A DNA stretch of 64,000 bases from Schizophyllum amplum (lineage: Eukaryota > Basidiomycota > Agaricomycetes > Agaricales > Schizophyllaceae). The notes beneath the pieces were generated by a model, which ran no database searches, had not been told where the DNA came from, and worked only from the letters and a program-made list of their open reading frames with translations. Location of the stretch: contig VDMD01000008.1 of the NCBI GenBank assembly GCA_007026445.1, positions 496,001 to 560,000 on the forward strand, written 5' to 3'. A program made the position numbers and the translations under genes. The stretch's first letter is position 1. Each line of letters starts with the position of its first letter. Shown here one piece after another: positions 24,883-35,545 of this stretch.

Positions 24883-25059
24883 TCACTTGCAGGAAATTGA
24901 CGGACTCGAGAATGGTGGGGAGTAATAGGTGTCACTCGGAGAATTGGTGGTCACTGGCGCACGACGGTCAGATGTCAGGACATCCGCGTTGCGCGCACGT
25001 ACGTATGTATATCCTAGGTTGTTCATACTTTTGGTCGGGGAGATCGCTCTTTGTTCATA

Positions 25060-25805
25060 CAGTGCATATCGCCACTTCTCGACTGCCTTTTTGGGCGGGA
25101 GCATCATTTTCGACCAAATCGCACAAGACATTATGCCAATACTTCCGTAAGTGCTGGAAACGTTACCATTAGGCTAGTAGAGTCGTAGGGCATCTCCCCA
25201 TAAAATATCTAAGCCATAGGACAACTTTCGACTTTTCAGTCTCAAGAAAAATGAAAAAGGGGCTGAAAATTCACAAGAAATTCGAATAAAATATTCATTT
25301 AAGGACCTTTTTCGTCTGATTTTGGTTATTCTTGATGCCAAACGGTTACAGATGGCTTATATCTACCGCAGTCTCTCAGAAATCAGTGTTTCCGGGTTAG
25401 CAGCGAACACAATGTTTCGCGGGGAGCGGTGCTCGTGACATCATTTTGTCCCGGCACTTGCCGGTATTGTCGGCAAAAGCCGTTAAGGTATGCGACCCGC
25501 GTCCAGCCCGCGTCTAATGCGACTTTTGTGACTGTTTATAGATCGGGAGGACTGTTGGCAGGTGTAAGGGGTATAGTTACAAGGTTTGGGCACCCCACAG
25601 AGGCCCTGAGCCCACCAACAAATGCCCCCATGTTGCATCTTCGAGCTCGAAAAAGTGAAAAATATTCGATTTTTGGGGGCATTTATTTTTCTCTGCATAG
25701 AACGCATTCTTTTGGCAGGTTTCACGCCCTAGAAAATCGGAAACAAATCTCACAAAATTCCTTTATGGAGAAAAACAGGTGTCGGAGAGGTGGCGATATG
25801 CACTG
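25060..25805. mobile_element. Candidate Tc1/mariner-like MITE, TA target site
   Basis: The left end reads CAGTGCATATCGCCACTTCT and the right end, reverse-complemented, reads CAGTGCATATCGCCACCTCT. Similarity continues weakly for another 10-15 bp. Both ends are bordered by TA (25058-25059 and 25806-25807). The 746-bp interior is AT-rich and has no transposase, so this would be a non-autonomous element. TIRs that begin CAGT with TA target sites are usual for Tc1/mariner. An internal 11-bp inverted repeat (AAATGCCCCCA at about 25620 and its complement near 25674) could form a hairpin. Confidence 0.65.
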
Positions 25806-26000
25806 TATCTTCTGGGAATCCTCCTCTCTTTTTCTCGTTATGTTGCTCATTATGCTGCTCATCAAGTGATAGATGCTTCGAGCAATTGCCAATGCTACCG
25901 TAGTGTTGTGCCCAATGGCTCACCAGTCGTCGCCCGCCTCTTCATTATAATACAGGAGCAAGTCGTGCGCGTGAGGCCTTGAGGTCGTGGTCAACACTAC

Positions 26001-26493
26001 TTTTTTTTGCCCGGGCGTTGCCCGGGCAAAAACCGTGACGTGTGACACACTTGGGCTCACGTGTCGGTGGAGGACTCACAGCCTGGCAGTGGCAGCCAAG
26101 CTCCTTGCTTCAAGCTTGCAGGGTCTTTCGATACCCGTATTGGAGCCATCAAAACTGTCACTAGGAGCAACAGAAGTCGATTGAGATGAACTCAACCACG
26201 GCTCGAACTCGCCACTGGCAGTGGGCACCGAACCTAGGCTAAGATCAACCCCTCCACGCGCGGGCACGCGAAAATACTTAGAACTCGCCGCCATCTGGCC
26301 TACATGCAAAGTATGTCAAGCAAGGTTGACAAAAGTAGACGGAGCTTTCAGTGGTTTCGAATTGGCAAAGACCCAAAGCTTGAAGCTTGTTTGAACTTTG
26401 AAGTTAAGGTTGAATGATAATCGATTCGCGACGACATGCGGGCACGTGAGCGCGTCACGTTGTTTTGCCCAGGCAATGCCCGGGCAAAACAGT
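26001..26493. mobile_element. Inverted-repeat element with self-complementary termini
   Basis: The left arm (26001-26063) has TTTTGCCCGGGC, a GTT loop, GCCCGGGCAAAA, then GTGACG and CTCACGTG. The right arm (26441-26493), reverse-complemented, repeats this order: TTTTGCCCGGGC, ATT, GCCTGGGCAAAA, then CGTGACG and CTCACGTG. Each arm is therefore itself a hairpin, and the two arms are inverted copies. There is no coding capacity between them. A degenerate relative of the hairpin lies at about 25441-25480. Target duplication is unclear; CACTA-like bases flank both ends. Superfamily not assignable. Confidence 0.55.
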
Positions 26494-26678
26494 GGCACTA
26501 GTGACTCTCCGCCACTTCGAACTCACCATTCTTGCACCAACCCGTAGTCGTTTGGAGACCGGCGTAGCGGGAAGAGACACACGGAGCAGCTTTCGAGTGG
26601 CTTTGCCAAAAAGTAACTCGTAAATGTCAGCGCCTTGCCAGCGCCTCAGAAACACGTTATCGCTGCATTCCCAACAGC

Positions 26679-26735
26679 TTACAAGTTGTAAAGATCCGCG
26701 TACGGGTCCCAGCTTGAATTCATATGGCGCTCGTA
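26679..26735 (-). other. Conserved-looking C-terminal tail beyond the DJ-1-like stop codon
   Basis: Directly after the TAG that closes the DJ-1-like ORF, the same frame stays open for 18 codons reading YERHMNSSWDPYADLYNL and then TAA. Fungal members of this family often end with an EYE...SWDPYA-type tail, so this looks like the ancestral C-terminus, now outside the ORF. Confidence 0.65.
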
Positions 26736-27459
26736 CTACTCCAACTTGTTCGCGATAGACGTCGCCGTGTCGTTGCCAAACACACTCTCCATCCACGTCA
26801 GCGTCATGTCGATGCCCGCACTGATGCCAGACGATGTCCATACGTTCCCGTCCTCGACCCACCGCGCGTGCGCGATCCAGTTCGTACCGTTGCCGAGCCC
26901 CTCGCGCCCCGCCCACGACGCCTTGTTCGACGTCGCGTTCTTGCCGTCCAGCACACCCGCACGCGCGGCTAGCCACGAGCCCGTGCACACGGTGAGCACG
27001 TACTCCGCCTCCCCTGCTGCGTCGGCGATGTACGCGATGGTGGGGTCGAGATCGCCCGCGCGCGTGCCGAGGCCGCCGGGCACCATAAGCACGTCGAGCG
27101 CGGGGGCGTCCTCGAAGGTGTGCGTGGGCACGAGCGCCTGGGAGAAGTTGGAATTGTGCGGGTTCATGCCGGCGCTGCGCGGCGCAGTCGACACGGGGTC
27201 GAGCGTACTGGAGATAAGGTAAAGGTTGATGGGGTAGGACATACTGAGCACGTTCAGCGCATCGAGAGGCCCGAAGACGTCAAAGGCTTGAAAGGAGGGG
27301 AATAGCACCATGCCGAAGTTGACAGGGAGAGTAGAGCTGCTGGAGCGTTAGCCTTTGAGGAGGCGGACGGAAGGTGTTAAGCACTCACTTGTTATCCTGC
27401 GCGGACGCGCTCCCTGCGAGGAGCGCGAGGGCACCACCTAAAAACCGCTTGCCGGACAT
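26736..27459 (-). CDS. Secreted DJ-1/PfpI (ThiJ) family protein
   Basis: Two exons. The first reads MSGKRFLGGALALLAGSASA, a clear signal peptide, then QDN before a short intron. The second gives STLPVNFGMVLFPSFQAFDV, DVLMVPGGLGTRA with the glutamate/glycine loop region of the family, and the nucleophile elbow YVLTVCTGSWLAARAGVLDG with the conserved Cys. GKNATSNKASW and WTSSGISAGIDMTLTW follow. Family members are glutamine amidotransferase-like proteins with diverse or unknown roles. The ORF ends at TAG (26736-26738) after ANKLE, but the frame continues with a conserved-looking tail, so it is truncated by about 18 residues or is read through. A CTATAAA box is at 27541-27547. Confidence 0.85.
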
Positions 27460-27540
27460 GAAAAGATGCAGTCGGGAGAAGGAACGTGAAGGTCGAACAG
27501 GGAAACAAGGGACGATTGCTCACAAGTGCCAGCGCCTGCC

Positions 27541-27547
27541 TTTATAG
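27541..27547 (-). promoter_or_regulatory. TATA box of the DJ-1-like gene
   Basis: On the minus strand CTATAAA lies about 82 bp upstream of the ATG at 27459, a normal fungal spacing. Confidence 0.55.
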
Positions 27548-28516
27548 CCAGCCGCCAAGCCTTGGTTGCGATGATCAGTGTGTCATGCAAGGTCACGGCG
27601 CCGTATGGCGGTTGCTTGTCAGAGTCCACACGCAATACGGCTCATGGGGATTGGGTGGGTAGCAGGTATGCGGAAGGACAGCTAAGGTTTCTGGCCGTTG
27701 GTATTTTCAGTGGCAAGACTGTAGCCTCAATCGACCCTTCGTGGAAATAATGACTCCGTAGTCCTCGAAGTCTTGAAATTGTTGCTTCCCATTTATGTAG
27801 TCAGAATAAGTGTAAGAAGAATACGCACTCACCGAATGCCATAAAGCGATACCTGAGCACCGCAAAGCAGCGACTCGGGAGCTGCAAAAGCGTTGGCGAA
27901 TCTGCTTCAGGCCAGTCTCAAGCCAGGTCAATACGATGCAGATTGTGAGCTTGAAGCTTGAGAAGGTAAGTGAAGAAGAGTGTCGAACGTTGGTTGAATA
28001 CGCAGGTCGGACGATGAGCCTCACCGACAGCATCACCGGGCGTTCCACCGTACAGATACTCCGAACAGCCTGACGGCTTTCATGAGACGGCCGTAGGCGC
28101 GCAGCGCAAACGCCAGACTCCGACTCTTGCTGAAGTGGGCGGTGAGCGTGTCGCGTGCAGGGGCCCGTACATACGATACGCAGAAACATGAACCGTAAAC
28201 ACCGGCCTTTGATTATCAACCTGCAGGATCTGTCGAACATGCTTACGACTTGTTACACGCACAGAATGATCCACTTCAGTTACTAGAGAACGGCGGGTTG
28301 TCAGCAAGAGGTCGATTCAGAGGAAGAAAGGGTGCTTTGAGCTCCCGGAAACGGTCACGCCGAGCCCGGTCGTGCGATCGGAGAGTGTGATGAAGGACCA
28401 CATCTCGGCAGTTGATGAGGAGTTGTTGTCAACCGTCACAGCGTCAATGGTGTACAACTGGCCTACAGACTTGCTCTACGATCCTCAAGCGGAATCGGTC
28501 TCCCTGAGATCGGCGC
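27548..28516. other. Intergenic region between DJ-1-like gene and RPN13
   Basis: About 1 kb without a recognised gene. ORFs at 27707-28240 (minus) and 28372-28575 (plus) show no family signature. A GAGCTTGAAGCTTGAGAAG motif is present at about 27950. Confidence 0.45.
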
Positions 28517-29668
28517 TCAATCGGTCTCCATGCTATCCTCCGCGTCGCCCTGCCTATCCGCCTGCTCCTGGATAGCGCGCAGGAAGGGGGCAATGCCCGT
28601 TCCGGCCTCTTCTGGCAAACCAAAAGCCCGCACCAGGTTGCCTAGCAGCCCAGTTCGCAGAGCCTGGTCGAAGTTGCCGACAGCTGAGCGGAATTGGGGG
28701 GAGCTGGACAATAGTATAAGTATGAGCACATAGCGTGTTGCGTCGAGCAAGTCCCCGCACGGCGTGTACTATGCCGAGCAGCGCGTACAGTAACGAAGCT
28801 AGACTCACTTGATGATCTGCCGCAGCACTTGCGTCGACGGCGGCATGGGAAGGTCCGGCGGAAGGTGTGGAAATAGCGTGCTAATGAGCTCCGGATGCGA
28901 GGTGAATAATGGGTTCAGGTTCGCAGGTGTGAGGATGTCCGTGAGCGATACGTCTGCGACAGAGGCAGGTCAGAAAGAGAACGATAGTAGGATTCAATAG
29001 ACCTACCAGAAGCAGCCTCAGCTGCGGCGCCAGAGCCTCCACGAGACAAGATTTGTTGCAACTGCGCGAGCTGCTCGGGTGTAGCCTGGAAGTCAGAGGC
29101 GCTAGGCGCATTTCTGTACGCGAGTTGGGAAAAGATTGAGGGTAGCTGCAAATGGACTTACGAAGTTCCTGGGCCAGTGGATGTAGAGGCAGCATCTTCG
29201 GGCCAGGTGGGCTGGAAATCGGGATCTTCGAGTAGTCCATTGAGGTTGGTCACGAATTCTTCATCTCGGGCAGGAGACGCATCCTATCATCAGGATAAAC
29301 AAAATGATGGACCCGAAGGCAAGTTGGGCGCATCACCTGCATCCAGAACTGCATGGATGTGTTAGTGACGCTCTACCATAGATGGATGGCAAACGCACGA
29401 AATGCCTCTGGTCCGAGGACGAGAACTTGAGAACATAGACTCTTCCGGGAGTCTGAGAGACCTTGACAAACGATGCATCGCCGGGGAAGAGGATAAGATC
29501 TTCCTCCACATCGTTTGTGACGCGATTCTTCCACATGAAGTGCAGCAGCTCGTCCTCGCCCTTGCACAGCATCACTGCGCCCTTCGTAGCGCTCGCATCG
29601 ACAAAGTTCGAGCTCTCCCTTCTGACAGCGCGGCCAGCCTTGAATGCGAGAAGAATTTCTGAAGCCAT
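28517..29668 (-). CDS. RPN13: Proteasome ubiquitin receptor RPN13/ADRM1
   Basis: The N-terminus MASEILLAFKAGRAVRRESS with KGAVMLCKGEDELLHFMWKN, DLILFPGDASFVKV and GRVYVLKFSSSDQRHFFWMQ is the Pru (pleckstrin-like receptor for ubiquitin) domain, which binds ubiquitin and Rpn2 on the 19S particle. The middle links through DFQPTWPEDAASTSTGPGT and ATPEQLAQLQQIL. The C-terminal exons read SLTDILTPANLNPLFTSHPE and FGLPEEAGTGIAPFLRAIQE, the DEUBAD domain that binds the deubiquitinase UCH37. The conserved FWMQ residues are encoded by a 12-nt microexon at 29337-29348. Start 29668 and stop 28517 are clear. The gene is divergent from the SCOC-like gene over 171 bp. Confidence 0.92.
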
Positions 29669-29839
29669 GCTCGCGGTGAGATGCGGTCGAGCTCAAGAGA
29701 CGCGCGGTCAAGACGCGACGCGTCATGAGACTTTCCCCATCGGGCGCAGATCCCACGCTTTGCTCGACTTGAACGTGGAATTGACGTTCGACTTTCTGTC
29801 TTCCTTCTTCCACCTGCACGCTTCCGTTCACTCTCGTTT

Positions 29840-30185
29840 ATGTCCTTTGCTGCCTTTGACGATTCACCCGCGTGGGCGCCAGAACCCAACGGCGATGATA
29901 TTGTAACCTCCGCTATCAAGAAGGAGGCCGTGCTGAAGTATGTGACCTTTTCAAAATCTGTTGTACGAAGCTGTAACTTCGTCGTAGGGAAATTGCTGCC
30001 TCCCAGGACGACCTGCGATGTTTGTCATGCCATAATCCGCGACATATCTATGTCTGATACTGGCTTCAGTGCTACTCTCGCGCGTCCAGACATTGCAAAA
30101 GGAAGTCGAAAAGTTGTCCACAGGCAACGAGACCCTCCAGATGTATATCGATAACTTGACGAAGCAGATGGCAAAGAGGCGCTAA
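29840..30185 (+). CDS. SCOC-like short coiled-coil protein
   Basis: Three exons encode about 80 residues: MSFAAFDDSPAWAPEPNGDD in an acidic N-terminus, then KKEAVLKEIAASQDDLRLLL and SRVQTLQKEVEKLSTGNETL, ending QMYIDNLTKQMAKRR. The second half is one coiled coil with regular Leu spacing, and the GNETLQMYIDNLTKQM segment resembles the SCOCO domain of human SCOC and fungal Slo1, which bind Arf-like GTPases at the Golgi. Splicing of exon 2 (AAG|GAA) and exon 3 (CGAT|TG) is canonical and keeps the frame. The assignment rests on a short domain and is moderately secure. Confidence 0.72.
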
Positions 30186-30974
30186 TAGCTGGATGTCGCC
30201 ACATGCTGGCACTCATACTGTGCTTCTGTATACCGCTATGATGACTTGTTGTATCACACTTTGCTAGGTCGTCCGAATGCTTCACATAAGCTAACTGTCG
30301 GCAGGTTCTCGGGAGCGTCCCTACAAGCTGCAGGCTATCCGATGTCTTGGAACAAGCGAGTCGACGGCAAGACGTCCGTGACGCTACAGCAGGCTGGCGA
30401 TGGACGCGTTGCGATGTTTGTCACGTGCGCGTGCAGACAATGGAATTACCGCCTTCGGAAGTCCTTGTATTCGGTGCTCACGCTGTCATTCCTCAACGGG
30501 TCCAGCCCATTGGGATGGTCTGCCCTTGCTATATATGTGCCGCCTGACGTCCCAAGGTGTCTTGCGAGCTTGAACGTTCATGAACAGCCTGTGATTTTAA
30601 GGCTTGGGAGACAACCTAAGGCAATGGATACATCCTAAGGTTTTGGCGTTCCAATGTTATGTCGAGTGGCTCTTTAATCATTACTTACCCAGGGATGGTA
30701 AGGTACGGAAAATGCAGACTGAGATGTGACTAAGTTAACTTCATTGGCGTTTTCTCGGTGTCCTTCCACGACAGTGCAGCCTGCAAGTAAGTATCATGCA
30801 GTAATACCGCAGTAATAGAGCGGAAGTGCGGGCCGGCCGGCGACTCTCCATCAAACGCCGGCAGGAGGCAGCTGCTTCTCGTTTCCGTCTGCCACCTGCA
30901 TCTTGACCGGTTGTCGTCTATCTCCTGCTCGTCCTCATGTCCTTTCGATTCCAATAACTGACGCTTCTGAACCC
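30186..30974. other. Intergenic region before the PH-domain gene
   Basis: About 0.8 kb. A plus ORF at 30246-30638 (130 codons) has no recognisable family and no supporting exons. The right end provides the promoter and leader of the next gene. Confidence 0.45.
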
Positions 30975-33900
30975 ATGGATGGACCTCGCGGGCCGCCATC
31001 GCTCAGCTCACAGAACACATACAAATCACACAACGGGCGACAGAATGGCACACATGCACATTTGCGCTACTTTATTGGACCCCTCCCAGACAAAATCGTC
31101 TCCGACACAGAGAGTCGACTAGAAAGATCCAGATTCAGGAGCCTTCTCCGCCTCCCAGGGCCGTCAGACTATGACGGTGGCGCAGTGAAAGAGCTTGTGA
31201 GAGATCAAGCATTTAACATATACATCCGTGCAGGCGGCAAGGAAGAGCACTGGGGAGAGGACAGGGAAGACAGCACGGTGGAGGACCTCCTGCGACGCTG
31301 GCGTGAAAGCGAGTGGGCGACGGCGCTCAACGGACGCAATGGACAGCGGCAGGCGCGGAGATGGGTCGGCACGAGCTTCGAGGTCGGGAACTTCCTTGGG
31401 AGTAACATTCTGAAGGAAACAATGTACAGCAGGAGCACACGAAGTCTACTCTCAGGCTCGACACACGCTAGACCGAGCTTTGCATCCCCACCCATCCCCG
31501 AGGAACCAGCGACTCCCATCACCATGCAAAATTCCTACTTCCCCTTCACCAATCCCCCACGTCGCGACTTGGAGGGGGGACCTTTCGCTCTCGCGTCGCA
31601 TCCGTCTGTGGACGTCCCTTCCTCATCAGACAACCACGACGAAGTCGCCCCCGCCGTCGACGAAAGTGCCTCCTCCAGTACCGCTCTTCTTGCTCAGTCA
31701 CGCAACGGTCTTCTTCCGCGATCACGCACCACACCTGCGCACACCGTCGCACGCTTCGAGATGCAGCCACATCCAAGCATGCCGTCTGTACTTGTCAATA
31801 CCGACAGCAACGTCAGGACGCCCGGCCGGCAGCGCCTTGTGCACTACGCTGACTCCCCCGTCATCGAACCTAGAGCACCGCCGAAGAGAATAGGCACCGC
31901 CGTCAGTGGTATGCCGGACTACGATGTCTCGCCAGTCTCGCCATCAGAAGTTCTTGGCCGCAACGGAAGTGACGTCGAGGACACGAGCGCCGGCGCTACG
32001 CCTGACGTCCAGGCGATCCCCACGGACTACAACGGTATCGTCTTGCGAGGTCAGTGATGAACGCCCCTCGTGTTACGTTGCTCGCGAACCATGTTCCTCA
32101 TTCGCGTCATTGATCACACAAATCTGCGCAGATAGAATGCTCGTGCGGCCCAGCTTCCTGCGCGACGCCGCGTTGAGCGCGCACTTCGACGAGGCCGAGA
32201 ACCGCACGACGCGCAACATGTTGCACAACGACTGGAAGGAGTACATGGTCGTGTGGCGGCGTAATCACATCGAGCTGCATGAGGACTATGTGAGAGCTAA
32301 CAACCGCTCGCGCCGACGCCGAATCTCATCATCACATCCCCGTCTTTTCCTTTTCCTCCAATATCGTTGTCGATATCTAGAGCACGCCCGGCAAAGAGTG
32401 GCTGACGGGGCACAAACAACTGTCCTTCATCATCCCGATACGGCGGAACAAGCTGAATGTGACGGTGTACTCGTTTGTCGATATGACGTTTTGTTTGTCG
32501 TACGCGAATGATCCGTCGTCCCGCTCGCGGCAAGTCCTGCACCTCGACAAGAACGGGACCAACGTGTTCGTCTTCAAGGTAAAGACACGCTCGCGGGCGA
32601 TGGATTGGTATTGGGCGCTTTGGTACGTGCTACAAACACTTTTCTTGACTCCAGCTTACAGTCCAAAGGCGCAAACTCGGCGGAGAATTACCCCTTCTGG
32701 TGGAGATACGCAACCCAATACTCGACACGCGCTTGAAAGTCGAGTTGCCAGACCTCAGTATCATGCCCATTGAACGAGCTGCTACAATCGTCAGCAGAGA
32801 CAATCTCATTGCGTTGTGCATGAAGTCGCTGAGGAATGCTGATGACTTCAAGAGTGTCGTTGAGCGCGCAGTACGCTTAGCGCCTGTCAGCACGTCTATA
32901 GTATACTGACCTTATATTAGCTGGATAAAGGGGACCGTCTTGAATTGGCCTGGCGAATGGACACCAACCTTGATTGGATATGGCTGGACGAGGATGTCCG
33001 CGGCGATCCGAGATACTGGGCTGTTCTATGTGGCCTTGCTCTGAAGCAGGCGAGTCGTATTCCTTTCAGCGACACGTACAGCTCGCTCACCATGACGGTC
33101 ATATTCAGGGCAAGACGGCCAGCCACCTCGAGATTCGTCTAGGACGACACTATCCAGAACACCTGCGCACGGCCGACGGCCGACGAATCGACGAGCCGCT
33201 CTCAATTGAGGGCTATGTCGACCGCATCCGGCCCAACACCCAGCTCAAACACCCAGTGTACCTCAGCACGCACGACGGGTTCCTCTTCTTCGTCAACCAG
33301 AACGTCGCGCAACCGCCGCAGCCCCCGGGCTACGTCCAACTACCGCCTCAGGACGTCGGAGGAGATGACGACGACGACCCGGCTACGCCACCGTCTCTTG
33401 AGGCCTATGCGTCCATTCTCCGTCGGTCGGAGGTGCGGCGCGGCGCTCGCCAGGTCATGGCCGCGCATGCGGTGTGCGACCTGCGCTCTGTCGTAGCGGT
33501 GCGGCGGGCCTTTCAGGTGGTCCCGGCCCAGGCGCACGACGTGCGCAACGTGGGCGAAGATGATGTAGGGGGTCCGCATGAGGAGCCGGTGGAGGAGGCG
33601 GATCACGCGGATTTGGGCGGAGACGAGGCGATCGACCAGACGGGAGACAGACCACATATGAAGATGCGGCGCTCGTTCGAACTGCTGCTGGAGAATGGGC
33701 ATGTTATGCGGTTTGAGGTCAGTCTTTTTATGACCTTGCGTGTGTAGTCAGAGACTGAGCCTATTCTTTGTAGACACACTCGTGCAAGAATGCGATCGAG
33801 TGGGTGACGAGGCTCCGGGCGCTGTTGCTCTATTGGAGGATGCGCAAGCGGAACGACGCGCAGGAGGAGATGGAGCTTGCCAGAGCACGGCGTCCGCTCA

Positions 33901-34639
33901 TCACGCCACACCTGCACCCATACCACCACGACGAAACTGACCGCGCGCCTGAGCCACCACCGGACGCCTCTGCACCCCTGCCGGCACTAGGATCCCTCTT
34001 CAACTGGTGCGTCATCGACGGCTGCAAGCCAGTCATTCGCGCAGGGCGTGTGTTCATGCGCCGCGGGTTGAATGGGCCGTACAAGTGAGTCCATAGTCAT
34101 TGTAGTTGCGCAGCGTCAAACTCTGACATGTCCTCAATAGAGAAGTCCGACTGTTCCTCATCGCGGGCCACCTCGTCTCCTTCCGCATGCGCAGAGGCAC
34201 CCTCGTCCATCGTGCCATGAAGCGAAAGCTCAACCTCGTGGACGCGTATGTCGTCTCTGGCTACTTCGCCGCGCTCTCTCTGCCTCGAGGACAGTTCAGC
34301 CCCGGCGACGAGAGCCTCCCAAGGCGTTACCAAGACGGCCTCGAATCGGACGACCCAGAGGACGATCTTTTGTTCATGGTGTGGTACCGGAAGCAACAGC
34401 CATCCCTTGGGCCCGCAAATATCAGCGAAGAGGGCGTGATTGAGCCTCCAGCGGTTGCGGTACCCGCGAACATTCCTGCGCTGTCTGCGAAGGCGACGGT
34501 GGCTGTATTTCGCACGCGCAGCAAGCTGGAGCGGGATGCGTGGTGTTGGTCCATCAATTGCGAGATGGAGAAGATTGTGAGGGAGCAGAAGGAGAGAGAG
34601 GAGAGGCTGAGGAATACGGGGAGCCTCAAGTCGACGTGA
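30975..34639 (+). CDS. Large PH-domain protein of the Spo71/Mug56 type
   Basis: About 1,050 residues in roughly ten exons. After MDGPRGPPSLSSQNTYKSHN comes HLRYFIGPLPDKIV, a sporulation-family N-terminal segment, and WVGTSFEVGNFLG. A long Ser/Pro-rich linker follows. DRMLVRPSFLRDAALSAHFD to WKEYMVVWRRNHIELHEDY starts a first PH domain, continued by GKEWLTGHKQLSFIIPIRR and FVFKVKTRSRAMDWYWALW. A central block reads FLFFVNQNVAQPPQPPGYVQ, and further PH-like modules end with GSLFNWCVIDGCKPVIRAGR, EVRLFLIAGHLVSFRMRRG and VFRTRSKLERDAWCWSINCE. This layout matches fungal Spo71/Mug56 proteins, which act in prospore-membrane formation in yeasts; its role in a basidiomycete is unknown. The start is the first ATG in frame; the stop is at 34637. 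Confidence 0.78.
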
Positions 34640-34811
34640 AACATTAATCTATTGACTTGATGGACGATACCCTGATTTGTTCTATACCACGGACCACACT
34701 GCATATTTGCGCTCACAATTTACTTGCAAGAGGGGAGATGTGTTTGAACGGATGCACAGCGTGATGTATGAGATGCATTGTGATATGTAGGTGGCGGTAG
34801 CAAGACGCAGG

Positions 34812-35455
34812 ATTACTTCTTGGGCTTCTTGGCTCTAGAGAATTCGGTTTAGACAATGCAGCAGCAAAAGACTTTGTATACGCACCCGTATTTACTCCTT
34901 GCAGTGACACGGTTGACGACACCTCCCAGGTCTAGTGCACCACGAACCAGCCGATAACTGCGAAGAGATATTAGGAAGGCTTCAGTTAATGTAGGTATAC
35001 ACGCACCGGACACCTGGCAAATCCTGCGCAGCACCCCCTCTGACCAGAACCACACTGTGCTCCTGCAAGTTGTGGCCTTCACCGGGGATATACGCCTGCA
35101 GAGGCTTGCCCGTCGAAAGCTTGATACGCGCGACCTTTCGCTTCGCAGAGTTGGGCTTCTTGGGCTTGCCAATGACGATCTGCGTAATGACGCCCTTGCG
35201 CTGGGGAGCGCCCTCCAGCAAACGGGACTTGTTGCGCACGGAATTTCTGGGACGCTTCCGGCGCATCGCCTGGTTCAGCGTCATAGAGGCTATGGGAGAG
35301 GCATGGAAAGCGCGGGACTGAGCCAGGATGGAACTGGCCAGGGGTCCGCGGGCTGAGAGCGCTGGTCGGTAGAGGGACTGCGCCCGGAAGGCTGGTGCCG
35401 CAAACGCTCGCAGCGCAGGGAGCATGGTCGTCGGAAGCAGGAGGAAATTCAGCAT
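34812..35455 (-). CDS. MRPS12: Mitochondrial small-subunit ribosomal protein uS12m
   Basis: The mature part matches S12 of the mitochondrial ribosome: [60 protein letters not shown], then [20 protein letters not shown], the universally conserved decoding-centre loop. The last exons read [24 protein letters not shown] and AKKPKK before a stop at 34812. A presequence of about 45 residues rich in Ala, Arg and Ser ([20 protein letters not shown]) precedes it. Translation could start at 35455 or at the second ATG at 35425. A very short upstream ORF (ATGAAATGCTGA) overlaps the first ATG. The gene is divergent from NSE2 over only 90 bp. Confidence 0.92.
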
Positions 35456-35545
35456 TTCATTTTTTACATAATTGACGCGACAAAATAAACACACGAAAAT
35501 AACGCGTCTAATTGGCGTCTGCCTGCTCTTGACCTGAACCACGAC
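35456..35545. promoter_or_regulatory. 90-bp bidirectional promoter, MRPS12 and NSE2
   Basis: Only 90 bp separate the two divergent start codons, so both 5-prime leaders and core promoters must share this stretch. It is AT-rich on the MRPS12 side (TTTTTTACATAATTGACG) and contains no obvious TATA box for NSE2. Confidence 0.5.

Larger units (their letters stand above)
24883..26678. other. Gene-free stretch with inverted-repeat elements
   Basis: About 1.8 kb, more AT-rich than its surroundings, with no recognisable coding sequence. It contains a TA-flanked inverted-repeat element (25060-25805) and a second one bounded by GCCCGGGC hairpins (about 26001-26493). It is the largest mobile-element-rich gap in the left half of the window. 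Confidence 0.6.

Noticed and set aside
30246..30638. Plus-strand ORF of 130 codons after the SCOC-like gene
   Set aside because: No recognisable domain; composition does not look coding, and the region is expected to be 3-prime UTR and promoter.
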